DNA of 64,000 bases from an uncultured Clostridia bacterium (GTDB lineage Bacteria > Bacillota_A > Clostridia > TANB77 > CAG-508). A program made the position numbers and the translations under genes. Position 1 is the first letter of the stretch; every line of letters begins with the position of its first letter. The notes beneath the pieces were generated by a model, which was not told where the DNA came from, searched no databases, and saw only the letters and a list, made by a program, of their open reading frames with translations. The stretch lies in contig CANQLP010000004.1 in assembly GCA_947624725.1 (NCBI GenBank), positions 1-64,000 of the forward strand, read 5' to 3'. Below are positions 1 to 10,447 of the stretch, in pieces.

Positions 1-2
1 CA

Positions 3-173
3 AGATATAGAGAAGAAAGAAAGCGAGATAGAAGTAAATTTTCAGAGGAAGAAATTGGAAAAGCTACAATCAATACCTCAACGGTTGATAAAGAAAATGC
101 AGAAAAAAGGCAAAAAAGAGATGAAAATCAAATGATACAAGAAGGACAAAAAAATGTTAATGAATTAGAATAA
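3..173 (+). CDS. 3' end of an unidentified gene (partial)
   Basis: The window opens inside a reading frame that stops at 171-173. The visible 56 residues are very rich in Arg, Lys, Glu, Asn and Gln, with no hydrophobic segment. A hairpin with a T-run follows immediately, which fits the end of a transcription unit. I do not recognise the family. The charged tail would fit a coiled-coil or nucleic-acid-binding C-terminus, but that is only an impression. Confidence 0.6.
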   Translation, partial: RYREERKRDRSKFSEEEIGKATINTSTVDKENAEKRQKRDENQMIQEGQKNVNELE

Positions 174-176
174 TAT

Positions 177-206
177 AAAAAGCCATTCGTTTGAATGGCT
201 TTTACT
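177..206 (+). terminator. Rho-independent terminator
   Basis: A 7-bp stem (AGCCATT/AATGGCT, 181-200) with a short loop is followed by TTTT, just after the stop codon at 171-173. Confidence 0.75.
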
Positions 207-592
207 GACGCTTAGCATCAGTTCGGGTCAGGTCCTAATCTAGTAAACTATTTCAGACCTAGTAGAATATCTATCTACAATTATAGTATTCATTAATTTA
301 TTTAATTATACACTAAAAATTAGAAAAAGTATAGTGTTTTTTGAAAATTTCTTGAAAAAACCATATTCTTTAGTTATAATAAATTTATCAGATGATTAAT
401 CAAATTATTTTTTGAGCAAAATGTGGGAGAAAAATTTTTCGCAAATAACCTCCTTAAACGCTCCATTTTTTTTGCCAAACTTGATTTTATGTAAATTTTA
501 TGATAAACTATTAGTTATAACATAACTTACAAGTCAAGGACTTGTTTATATAAATATTCTATAAATATAATTATTTTAGGAGGAAAAGCAAA
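207..592. other. Gene-free stretch, 386 bases
   Basis: No open frame of note on either strand. It contains several T-rich runs and a short inverted repeat (ACAAGTC/GACTTGT) near 530-546. The AT-rich part at 545-575 probably carries the promoter of the following gene. I see no recognisable RNA family. Confidence 0.5.
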
Positions 593-1786
593 ATGAAAAA
601 AGTATTGACAAGTGTCATACTGCTTGTAGCAATTCTTACAAGTAGTATAACAAGCTATTCAGCAGTTCGGCCGTCTGATTTACATCTCGTAAATGAGAAA
701 AATCAAACATCATTTAGTGGCCCACTTAAAACAGAGGAAGAGGCAGCCACAATTGTCTCATTCGGTGATACTCTTTGCCATGAGCCACTCTTTAATGCAG
801 CATATGACGCAGAAAGTGGAGTTTTCGAATTTTCTCCAATGTTTAAGTATGTAGAGAAATATTTTAAAGATGCTACAATAACAATTGGAAATTGCGAATC
901 TCCGATGGCTGGAGCAGAGAGAGGATATTCAGGTTATCCAACATTTAATGCACCTGAGCATTTGGCAGTTGATTTAAAGGAGCTTGGTGTAGATATCATG
1001 ACAACCTCTAACAATCATTCCTTGGATAAGGGATATGGAGGACTGCAATCTACATTAGATTTCTTAGATGCTGCTGGAATTTCTCATGTTGGGACTGCAA
1101 GAAGCATGGAAGAGCAAAATACCATTCTTTTTAGAGACTTAAATGGCATTAAGACTGCATTTTTATCCTATACATATGGAACAAATGGAATACCTGTTCC
1201 AAGTGATAAGAAGTTTTGCGTAAACCTGATTGATAAAGAATTGATTTTAAAACAGATTAATCAGGCAAAACAGGAAGGTGCAGAGCTTATTGTAGCATCT
1301 ATGCATTGGGGGATTGAGTATCAAACTATAGAAAATGCAGAGCAGGATGAGTTAGCTGAGTTTTTAATCAAAAATGATGTGAAAATCATCTTAGGTGCAC
1401 ATCCACATGTCTTGCAACCTATGAAAATGGTAAAAGTAAAAACAGAAAATGGGGAAGAGAAAGAAGGCTTAGTTATCTTTTCACAGGGAAACTTTTTCTC
1501 AAACCAGAGACAAGAAAATACCAGAAATACTGCCATTTTCAATATTGAGGTAAAAAGAGATGCAAAAGGTGATGTAAGAGTCGAAAAGGTAACTTATGTT
1601 CCAATATATGTAAATATAAAGGAAGCAGGAGCAAAGGATAGGTATGAGCTTTTCGATTTAAACGAGATTATCAGAAGCTATGAAGCAGGCGAAGGGGCTT
1701 GGAATGAAGCAATTTATAATCTCGCTCTTACAGAGAGGGAAAGGTGTATTAGGTTAATCGGACCAGAAATAAATCTTTCTGAATAG
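593..1786 (+). CDS. CapA-family metallophosphatase-like protein (poly-gamma-glutamate biosynthesis/capsule type)
   Basis: 397 aa with a strong AGGAGG ribosome site and an N-terminal signal sequence (hydrophobic residues about 5-23), so the protein is probably exported. CapA-family motifs appear in order: GDTLCHE near residue 57, GNCESP, SNNHSLDKG, MHWGIEY, GAHPHVLQP and FSQGNFFS. They match the calcineurin-like fold of the family. CapA proteins are linked to poly-gamma-glutamate capsules, but many stand-alone homologues have no proven reaction. The gene stands alone between two terminators. It has an in-frame CGG at 668-670 (an Arg just after the signal peptide) that must be read as arginine; a +1 shift there hits a stop after a few codons. 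With its slightly higher G+C, this suggests acquisition from another genome. Confidence 0.85.
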   Translation: MKKVLTSVILLVAILTSSITSYSAVRPSDLHLVNEKNQTSFSGPLKTEEEAATIVSFGDTLCHEPLFNAAYDAESGVFEFSPMFKYVEKYFKDATITIGNCESPMAGAERGYSGYPTFNAPEHLAVDLKELGVDIMTTSNNHSLDKGYGGLQSTLDFLDAAGISHVGTARSMEEQNTILFRDLNGIKTAFLSYTYGTNGIPVPSDKKFCVNLIDKELILKQINQAKQEGAELIVASMHWGIEYQTIENAEQDELAEFLIKNDVKIILGAHPHVLQPMKMVKVKTENGEEKEGLVIFSQGNFFSNQRQENTRNTAIFNIEVKRDAKGDVRVEKVTYVPIYVNIKEAGAKDRYELFDLNEIIRSYEAGEGAWNEAIYNLALTERERCIRLIGPEINLSE

Positions 1787-1799
1787 TTCAATATTTAAA

Positions 1800-1843
1800 A
1801 CAAAATGCAATCAAGGCTTATAAGCTTTGATTGCATTTTGTTT
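1800..1843 (+). terminator. Strong terminator after the CapA-like gene
   Basis: Long hairpin CAAAATGCAATCAA(A/G)GC... pairing with GCTTTGATTGCATTTTG (1801-1840), followed by TTTTA. The A-rich left arm makes it potentially bidirectional, so it could also serve the small minus-strand gene ending at 1843. Confidence 0.8.
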
Positions 1844-1947
1844 TACTTTCTTATCTTATTTTTTAAATAAATATAAATCTTAAGTGCTGAATATTCCACG
1901 ATGGCAACTACTGCAATGACAATTACTGCCTGTATTAATTCTAGCAT
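1843..1947 (-). CDS. Small single-pass membrane peptide, 34 aa
   Basis: ATG at 1947 is preceded by a very good AAAGGAGGG ribosome site. The peptide has a hydrophobic stretch (LIQAVIVIAVVAIVEYSAL) followed by a short, strongly basic tail ending KNKIRK. This is the layout of type I toxin-like or regulatory membrane micropeptides, though I cannot assign a family. It is transcribed against the CapA-like gene and ends at that gene's terminator. I see no antitoxin RNA with certainty. Confidence 0.55.
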   Translation of the reverse strand: MLELIQAVIVIAVVAIVEYSALKIYIYLKNKIRK

Positions 1948-2172
1948 AAAAGATAACCCTCCTTTAATTTTTAGGGACGCACAATGCTTTTGAAAAATTC
2001 AATTTAGCATTGATTTATACAATAGTTCTTAAATAATATTATAGTACGAATGGAAAAATAAGTCAACATAAAACATGTAAAACTTTTAACTATTTACTCA
2101 CACAAAATATATTTAATGCGTAAAATAGAATAGTACAAGATTAATAGTTTGTACTGTGAGGAGTAAAAAGTA

Positions 2173-2676
2173 ATGAAGAAAAGTAGGAATAGAAATATTA
2201 TTGTAATAGTTTTGATTATTGCAAGTTTACTAATGGCTATTGGATTTGCTACTTTTGCAACACAACTTACAGTCGATGGTACAGTAGAAATTGTAGGCGA
2301 ATGGAATGTAAAAATAACTAATATTGAGGCAATACAAGTAAGTAGTGGTTGTGATTCAGGGACACCAGAATTTACTGATACAAGTGTAACATTTAATGCG
2401 AAACTTTTAAAACCTGGAGATATAATAACTTATAAAGTAACAATACAAAATGCTGGAACAATTAATGCAGTATTAGAATATGCCGTATTTACCCCACAAG
2501 AGGAAGGCTCATCTGCAATAGGATTTTCAGCAGGAATGCCAAGTAGAGAGCTAGCAGCAGGAGAAGAAACATCTTTTACCGTACAGATTAGTTATAAAGA
2601 CTTTACAGAAGAAATGCCAGAAGTAAAAACACAGACATTAACAGGATTTGTTGAATATGTGCAAGAAGAAGATTAG
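2173..2676 (+). CDS. TasA/camelysin-like secreted protein
   Basis: 167 aa with ribosome site GAGGAGT before the ATG. It has a charged N-terminus, a hydrophobic signal segment (about residues 9-30, ending near GFATFATQ) and a Gly/Thr/Val-rich beta domain with the DGTVEIVGEW and KPGDIITYKVTIQNAG patterns typical of TasA/CalY-like proteins processed by SipW. The next gene, a SipW-type signal peptidase, overlaps its 3' end, so the pair is very likely a substrate and its dedicated peptidase. TasA homologues form extracellular fibres in Bacillus; that role here is inferred. Confidence 0.75.
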   Translation: MKKSRNRNIIVIVLIIASLLMAIGFATFATQLTVDGTVEIVGEWNVKITNIEAIQVSSGCDSGTPEFTDTSVTFNAKLLKPGDIITYKVTIQNAGTINAVLEYAVFTPQEEGSSAIGFSAGMPSRELAAGEETSFTVQISYKDFTEEMPEVKTQTLTGFVEYVQEED

Positions 2677-3076
2677 CTTCACAATTATACTTTATATTAT
2701 ATGTATAATTTGGATTTGTTTTATATTAGGCATGTTTAGTTATAAGCCAATAACGATGCTAACAGATAGCATGGCCCCTATGTTTTCACGAGGAGATGTA
2801 GTTATATATAAAGAATTAGATGAAGCAGAGCTAGAAAAAATAGATAAGGATACTATTATTATGTACAGTGTTGGTGATAAAAACATTGTACATCGTGTAA
2901 TAGATGTAAAAAAGATTGATGGAAATATTTTGTACCAAACTAAAGGAGATAATAATAATGTATCAGATACCATGTTAGTATCTCCTAATCAAATAAAAGG
3001 AAAATATGTCTTTCATATAAAATATATTGGATTTCCTTCTGTATGGCTTTATAATTATTTAAACCAAGGGGATTAG
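2648..3076 (+). CDS. sipW: Signal peptidase I, ER/SipW type
   Basis: About 140 aa. An N-terminal membrane segment (FTIILYIICIIWICFILG) is followed by the catalytic serine in TDSMAPMFSRGD and a His in NIVHRVID. Having His where the bacterial type has a Lys marks the archaeal/ER-type (SipW) branch. KGDNN and the following conserved block are present. The frame opens at TTG 2648 inside the upstream gene; ATG 2657 is an alternative start, and neither has a convincing ribosome site, so translational coupling is likely. It should cleave the TasA-like partner encoded just upstream. Confidence 0.8.
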   Translation: MLNMCKKKISFTIILYIICIIWICFILGMFSYKPITMLTDSMAPMFSRGDVVIYKELDEAELEKIDKDTIIMYSVGDKNIVHRVIDVKKIDGNILYQTKGDNNNVSDTMLVSPNQIKGKYVFHIKYIGFPSVWLYNYLNQGD

Positions 3077-3087
3077 CCCCTTGGCTA

Positions 3088-4025
3088 TTATAAATTTATT
3101 GTTTTGTTTATTATGAATTCTGGTCTTTTCTTAGTTTCATCATAAATTCTAGAAATATATTCACCTATCATCCAAAGTGATAAAAGAATAGTACCAGAAA
3201 AAAATGTTACAACACACATTATAGAAGTCCAACCAGCAGTTAAGTTGTTCCATTTAAATATAAATGATAGTAATGAATATATTAAAACAGCAATTGATAT
3301 AAAAATAGAAATTATACCAAGGCCACCAACGATTTTTAAAGGCTTAGTTGAAAAACTGATTATTCCGATCAGATGCAAGTTTTAGCATTTTTTTAAGAGG
3401 ATATTTGGTAGAACCTGCAAATCTTTCTTGTCTTTCATATTCAAAGGCATATTGCTCAAAACCTACCCAGCTAAATAGTCCCCTTAAAAATTTATTGTGC
3501 TCAGGAAGAGAATTGATTACATCTACAACGGCTTTATCTACTAATCTAAAATCACCTGTATCTTTTGGAATTTCTATATTTGATAATTTATTTAGAGTAG
3601 TATAAAATGCTTTAGCTGTAAGTAATTTGAATGCAGATTCACCTTTTCTTACTTTTCTTTTACCATAAATTACATCATAACCGTTCTTCCCATTTTTTTA
3701 GCATATCAGGAATGATTTCTGGTGGATCTTGGAGGTCGGAGTCTATAATTACAGCAGCATCTCCTGTGACATATTTAAGTCCAGCTGTAACTGCTGCTTG
3801 ATGTCCAAAATTTCGTGAAAAAGATATAACTTTAACATTTGTATTTTCTGAAGCAATTTTTTCTAGAATTTCTAAAGTTTTATCTTTAGAACCATCATTA
3901 ACAAAAATCATTTCATATGCATATTCATTTTCCAATGAATTAAAAACATTAAATAACCTTTCATAGCATTTTTCTACAACTTCTTCTTCAAAATATACAG
4001 GTATTACAATAGATATTTTTTTCAT
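3088..4025 (-). CDS. GtrB/DPM1-like polyprenol-phosphate glycosyltransferase (GT2)
   Basis: 311 aa once two extra C bases are skipped. It starts at ATG 4025 (KKISIVIPVYFEEE) with ribosome site AAAGGAGA; an upstream in-frame Met exists but has no such site. GT2 motifs are VNDGSKDKT, SFSRNFGHQAA and the metal-binding DSDLQDPPE. Two C-terminal membrane helices lie near FISIAVLIYSLLSFI and FFSGTILLSLWMIGEY. This is the layout of GtrB/ArnC-type enzymes, which load a sugar on undecaprenyl phosphate for use outside the membrane by multi-pass transferases such as its neighbour. In-frame CGG (minus strand) lies at 3681-3683 (after GAA) and 3365-3367 (after GAT). Skipping each C gives KKWEEGYDVIYG and LASDGIISFS. 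Confidence 0.87.
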
Positions 4026-4041
4026 TTTAAAATCTCCTTTT

Positions 4042-5908
4042 TTATCTAATTTGAAAATATAGGCTATTTTGTTGTAACTCTCCATTTACTTTTACAGCAC
4101 CGACAGATTCATCGATTTTTTCTGTAACATATGGGGAAATATTGTCTGTCTCATGATAGCGTTTGGTTCCTTTATTTGCAGATAATCTTATTTCATAATC
4201 ATATTGCTGTGCAATTTTTGTATTTTTTAAAGGCACGGAAATTATTTTTGCACTTTTTATTGCAGTTGCTCCAATTTTATCACTAAAAATGCATTCGTTT
4301 GTAGAAGTATTCCATAGTTCAATATTAACAATAACGAAATTGGTACGAAATTCATGATTATTATAAAATTTTAATTTTAATTCTTCTAATTCTTTATCAG
4401 AATCAAATTTAATTGGTTGTGATATTGTTACATATTCATTATCATAATCTACTAAGTTATATTCAAATATTCTATTTGTTGAATCTAGATTAGAATAATA
4501 GATAGGGTTAGTTTTTGCAGTATATAGATAAACAATTAAAAGGCTTGCAAATGCTATCATAGCAATTCTTATAAATAATAACCAGTTTGGTACTTTACTT
4601 TCTTTTTCTTCTTCTACCTCATTTTTTCTTGAAGGACAAGATAATATAAGTATTAAAATTAAGGAAGCAATAGAAATCGTGCAGAAAACAACTGCATATT
4701 TATCTAAGCCTATAGCAGTACATAACTTATAAAGTGTACCATAGTTTTTAAAGATAGTAGTTTCAGGAATGTTATACAATATAGGTAAAGCAAGCCTAGA
4801 AGTTAAAAGAGGATCATTAAACATAAATGATTCATGCAAAATATCATATATAAAATATGAAAAAGATCCAATAGTTTCTAGTAATACACATGTATTGAAG
4901 TATTTAGAATTTACTGCTATATTAATAAATAAGAAAGGCATAACAAGTAAAATCCAATAAGCATTTATATGTATAAATGAAGTAAACATTGCCCATAAGA
5001 AGAAACACATATATACAATTGTATTACAATTATTTTCTTTCCCTTTTGTAATGTATGAATATACAATTAGTCCAATATAAAGAGCGATAAATATAAGGAC
5101 TGGTCGACCAATGTAGAGACCGAGAACCTAATAATTGATTAATTGCAGCTTCACTTTGAGCAGCTAGTGCATATTTATAAACACTACTACCTGAGAATAC
5201 TAACTTTTCTAATATTAAAAGGCTCATAGTTGAGAGCCAAATGATTCCAGCTTTAAGTAAGTTCTTTTCTCTTAATAAAATTAATGGAAGAGATAAGAAT
5301 ATGGCAAACATTTTTAAAGGCACTGCGATTGTAAATGAAATCCAAAATAATAATCTATTATTTTTCAAATATCCATATAAACCAAGTAACATGAAAAATA
5401 TAGATATTATATCAATTTGCACTATCATAAAAATAACATAAAAAATTATCATGCTACTAAAAAATAGGAAGGGTGTCAAATTTGCTTTTTCCTTTTTTCC
5501 GTTACATAATACGATTATTTTATATATTAAATATGTAGATAAAATAGCAACTGTTACAATGAAAAATTTCCCCCATATTAAAGAGGCAGATGAAAACATA
5601 GAGTTAGATAAACCCATAATTTTATAAACAATATAAAAAGGTAAAAACCATATAGAAAATATGACATATACTAAAACATTATAATTTGCAGCATAATTAG
5701 TGTGTGCATTTTCAACACTTAATTCATAGAAATTAAGAACTTTTCCTTGAAAAACAGAATCTAAAAAAGTTAGGGTATTGTCAACAGTATTTGTCATATC
5801 TTCATACATAAAAATAAATAATGAAAAGAGTAATACAATTACTAAAAAAATCCATTTTATACTATTTTTATTAAAGTTTATATTTATTGCTTTTTTTAAA
5901 AAGTTCAA
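4042..5908 (-). CDS. Multi-pass membrane protein, probable sugar transferase (GT-C like)
   Basis: 621 aa after one C is skipped. TTG start at 5908, nine bases after AGGAGG, inside the end of galE. At least ten hydrophobic segments, then a soluble C-terminal beta-rich tail of about 170 residues that starts around the KTNPIYYSNLDS region. The N-terminal half looks like a GT-C mannosyl/glucosyltransferase scaffold, and the adjacent polyprenol-phosphate sugar transferase would supply its donor. The sugar is unknown. In-frame CGG lies at 5120-5122 (minus) after TCT; skipping C gives LLGSGLYIGRPVLIF and joins the two halves exactly. The gene ends 17 bases before the GT2 start, and the order galE, this gene, GT2 looks like one operon. 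Confidence 0.7.
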
Positions 5909-5912
5909 AGGT

Positions 5913-6933
<1,021 letters not shown>

Positions 6934-7014
6934 ATAAATTTATTCCTTCCTTTTACATTTGCCCACATTATATCACTTGAAATAAAATATAGCAATAAAT
7001 TTATACATAAAAAC

Positions 7015-7043
7015 TAGCAAAATACTTGAATTAATGATATAAT
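7015..7043 (+). promoter_or_regulatory. Extended -10 promoter of rlmB-ruvB
   Basis: TGATATAAT at 7035-7043 is a TG-extended -10 element. The -35 region (about 7015) is weak. It lies in the divergent gap between galE and rlmB. Confidence 0.5.
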
Positions 7044-7073
7044 AAAATCCATAATAAATTAGGAGGAGTTTTT

Positions 7074-7823
7074 ATGCAAGAAAATGACCAAATAGTAGGA
7101 AGAAACGCAGTTATGGAATTACTAGAAAGTAAAAAAGATATAAATAAAATATTTATCCAGTCAGGAGAAAAACATGGTTCTATTATAAAAATTATTGCGA
7201 AGGCAAAAGCAAATGGTGTTGTAATTTCAGAAGTGCCTAAAAAAACTTTAGATGAGATGAGTGAAAATATGAATCATCAAGGAGTTATTGCAATTGTTCC
7301 TCCTTTTGAATATTGTGAAATACAAGATATTTTAGAGTTAGCAAAGGGAAAAAATGAAGATGTATTTATTTTAATATTAGATGGAATAGAAGATGTTCAC
7401 AATTTAGGCTCTATAATTAGGACAGCAGAATCTGCTGGTGTTCACGGAATAATTATTCCAAAAAGAAGAGCTGCAAGTGTAAATTCGACAGTTATGAAAA
7501 CATCTGCTGGAGCTGCAAATTATATGAAGATTGCGAGAGTAAATAATATAAATGAGGCAATAAGAGAGCTAAAAGAAAATGGTGTTTGGATTTGTGGAAC
7601 AGATATGAATACAGAAACTTTGTATTGTGAGCAAGATTATAATATGCCTATTGCAATTGTTATAGGTAATGAAGGACAAGGTATGAGTAGGCTTGTTTCA
7701 GAAAATTGTGATTTTATTGTAAAAATTCCTATGAATGGAAGGGTTAATTCTTTAAATGCCTCAGTATCTGCAGGGATAGTTATATATGAAGCAGTAAAGC
7801 ATAGAAATATATTGCAAAAGTAG
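7074..7823 (+). CDS. rlmB: TrmH/SpoU-family 23S rRNA 2'-O-methyltransferase
   Basis: 249 aa, typical RlmB length, with GGAGGAG ribosome site. N-terminal substrate-binding domain (VGRNAVMELLES, residues about 8-20) and a SPOUT C-terminal domain with motif 1 (DGIEDVHNLGSIIRTAE), motif 2 (IVIGNEGQGMSR) and motif 3 (MNGRVNSLNASVSAGI). RlmB methylates the ribose of a guanosine in the 23S rRNA peptidyl-transferase region using SAM; YacO-type paralogues are hard to separate by eye. Intact, no in-frame CGG. Followed closely by ruvB. Confidence 0.88.
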   Translation: MQENDQIVGRNAVMELLESKKDINKIFIQSGEKHGSIIKIIAKAKANGVVISEVPKKTLDEMSENMNHQGVIAIVPPFEYCEIQDILELAKGKNEDVFILILDGIEDVHNLGSIIRTAESAGVHGIIIPKRRAASVNSTVMKTSAGAANYMKIARVNNINEAIRELKENGVWICGTDMNTETLYCEQDYNMPIAIVIGNEGQGMSRLVSENCDFIVKIPMNGRVNSLNASVSAGIVIYEAVKHRNILQK

Positions 7824-7893
7824 TAGGATATATATATAATAAATATACTAGGAAAAAGAAAGAGGTGAAATCCGAAGTTTTTCGGGAAAGCTA

Positions 7894-8900
7894 GTGGATG
7901 AAAATAATATAATTAGCCCAGAGCTAGAAAGTATAGAAGAAGAAAGAATTGAAAAAACATTAAGACCAAAAACTTTAGATGAATATATAGGGCAAACTAA
8001 AGTAAAGGAAAATATGAAGATTTACATTGAGGCTGCTAAAAAAAGAGGGGAGCCTCTTGATCATGTGCTTTTATATGGACCACCAGGACTTGGAAAAACA
8101 ACTCTTTCAAATATTATTTCAAACGAGATGAACTCTAATATAAAAATAACATCAGGACCTGCAATTGAAAAACCAGGAGATTTGGCAGCACTTCTTACAA
8201 ATCTTTCACAATTTGATGTTTTATTTATTGATGAGATACATAGGTTAAATAAAAGCGTAGAGGAGATTTTATATCCAGCACTAGAGGATTATACATTAGA
8301 TATAATAATTGGAAAAGGTCCAAGTGCTAGGTCAATAAGGCTAGATCTTCCAAAATTTACTCTAATTCGGTGCAACAACAAGAGCAGGTTCTCTTACAAC
8401 TCCTTTAAGAGATAGATTTCGGAATTATTGAAAGATTAGAATTATATGATACAAAAGATCTTACAACTATAGTAAAAAGATCAGCTAATATTTTAGAAAT
8501 AAAAATAGATGATAAAGCAGCAGAGGAAATTGCAAGAAGATCAAGGGGAACCCCCAGAATTGCAAATAGGATTTTGAAAAGGGTTAGAGATTATGCATTA
8601 GTTTTAGGAAATGGAGATATTACATTAGATGTTGCAAGAATCTCACTAAATAAACTAGAAATTGATGAATTAGGGCTTGATGAAATAGATAGGAAAGTTT
8701 TAAAGACAATGATTGAAAAATATAAAGGTGGACCTGTAGGACTTGAAACAATTGCTGCAACAATTGGAGAAGAAGCAGATACCATTGAGGATGTATATGA
8801 GCCATATTTGATACAAATAGGCTTTATGTCAAGAACTTTGAGAGGAAGGATTGTTTTACCAGATGCTTATGCACACATGGGGTATAAATATGAAAAATAA
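7894..8900 (+). CDS. ruvB: Holliday junction branch-migration helicase RuvB
   Basis: 334 aa after two C bases are skipped. The AAA+ motor drives RuvA-bound Holliday junctions. Features: [11 protein letters not shown], Walker [11 protein letters not shown], Walker [11 protein letters not shown], sensor region and a C-terminal winged helix ending [14 protein letters not shown]. In-frame CGG lies at 8368-8370 (after ATT) and 8420-8422 (after TTT). Skipping C gives TLIGATTRAG and DRFGIIERL, both invariant RuvB segments (sensor 1 and the sensor 2 approach). ATG 7894 has only a weak ribosome site; GTG 7891 in the same frame is an alternative. No ruvA or ruvC in this window. Confidence 0.93.
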
Positions 8901-10423
8901 AAAAGTAGTAAAAAATGTTTTATTATATTTTGGCTTTGTAATAATCGCGATTGGCAATATTCTAATAAAAGAATTAGATAATTTAGATGAGGTTTGGCTA
9001 TATAATTTTGTAAAATGTATAGCTAATCGGACTTTTGCCATATAAAGATATAAGCATGTTAATGACCCCACTCTTCCCAGCAGTTTCAGCGATATTTTTA
9101 AAAATCTTTGGACAAGAAATGATTGTTTTAAGAGTGCTTGAAGCCTTTCAAATAGCAGGAATATTATTTATAGCATATAAAATTATGACAAAATTAAAAA
9201 TGAATAAGGGAATTTCACTGATTTTGGCAGTAGCCATATATTTTTATTTTGAACATATTGGCATATGGCATTTGGACTATAACTGGTTAGTGCTTTTAAT
9301 TGAGCTATATTTATTATACATAGAAATAAAAAATAAAGATGCAGAAACTGATATAAATTTAAAGAAAGAACTATTACTTGGTACTTTAGCAGGTCTTACT
9401 ATTCTAATAAAACAAACTTCAGGGATAATTTTTGTGGTTGGATTTGTCTTTTATAAAGTTTTACAGATATCTGATTTAAAAAATGCAGATAAATATTTAA
9501 AAATAGTTATTGCAAGACTTATAGGGGCGATATTACCTGTTATAGTGTTTGCAATATATTTAAAGGTAACTGGAACTTTTTCTGATTTTATGAGTTATAC
9601 AATACTTGGAGTTAAGACATTTTCTAATAAAATAGGATATATGCATTTATACAATACAGGGGATTGGATTTTAAAAATACTTGCAACTATATTTATTCTT
9701 CAAATATTTGTGATGCTTGTAATATTTATAGTTTCATTCTTTAGAAAACAATTAGATAAAAAAGAGTGGTTTAAAAATATATTTATATTACTTGTATTTT
9801 CGATTTTTACAATTACTCCAATATATCCAATCGCAGATAGTGCACATTTTGGAATAGCTGCATTTTGCACGATTATATCATTTATGTATTGTGTGTATAT
9901 GCTAGTAATGTTATTAGTAAATAGAAGTGAAAGAATAAAGAAAATTTTAAAGATATTCTTTAACGCTTTAAGTTTATTTGTTATTGCTATTTTGATACTA
10001 GAAAGTGTATATAAAATTTATTTATATACACAAGATAGTACAATATATCATGATATAAAGAATTTTAAATGGATTCCAATTGGAGAAAATTTTTATAATA
10101 CTATAAAAGGATTAGATAATTTTATAATAGAAGAAGAAAATAATGGAAAGACAGTATATATCTTAGATTCAACAGCTGCTATGTATTTTATACCATTAGA
10201 TAAATATAACAAAAACTATGATATGTTTAATTTAGGTAATTTTGGAGAAAATGGAAACCAAGGAATAATAGATGATATTGCAAGCAAAGATAATTTAGTG
10301 CTTTTAATTAGAAATAGTAATTATGCAAAAAACTGGCAACATCCATTTGAAATTACAGATTATGTTATAAAAAATTATAAAAAAATAGGTAATGTAGGAA
10401 TTTTTGATGTATATGAAAAATAG
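8890..10423 (+). CDS. Multi-pass membrane protein, GT39-like glycosyltransferase candidate
   Basis: 510 aa after one C is skipped. ATG 8890 overlaps the end of ruvB by 11 bases. About ten membrane helices. The first extracellular loop carries DEVWLYNF, resembling the acidic catalytic loop of GT39/ArnT-type enzymes, and the C-terminus is a soluble domain. In-frame CGG at 9028-9030 after AAT; skipping C gives [14 protein letters not shown], and the GLLPYKDV-type segment recurs in the related protein at 15422 as MQNGLLPYKDVFD, which supports the reading. Substrate unknown; likely an envelope glycan. Confidence 0.7.
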
Positions 10424-10447
10424 AATAGACAACTTGTCTATTCTATA
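10421..10447. terminator. Palindrome between convergent genes
   Basis: A 25-base perfect palindrome (TAGAATAGACAA, centre C, then its complement; 10421-10445) covers the stop of the upstream gene and the gap before the stop of the minus-strand gene. It has no long T-run, so termination is plausible but not certain. Confidence 0.5.

Noticed and set aside
8890..8925. Frameshift between ruvB and the next membrane protein
   Set aside because: The overlap is a normal 11-base gene overlap; each protein is complete.
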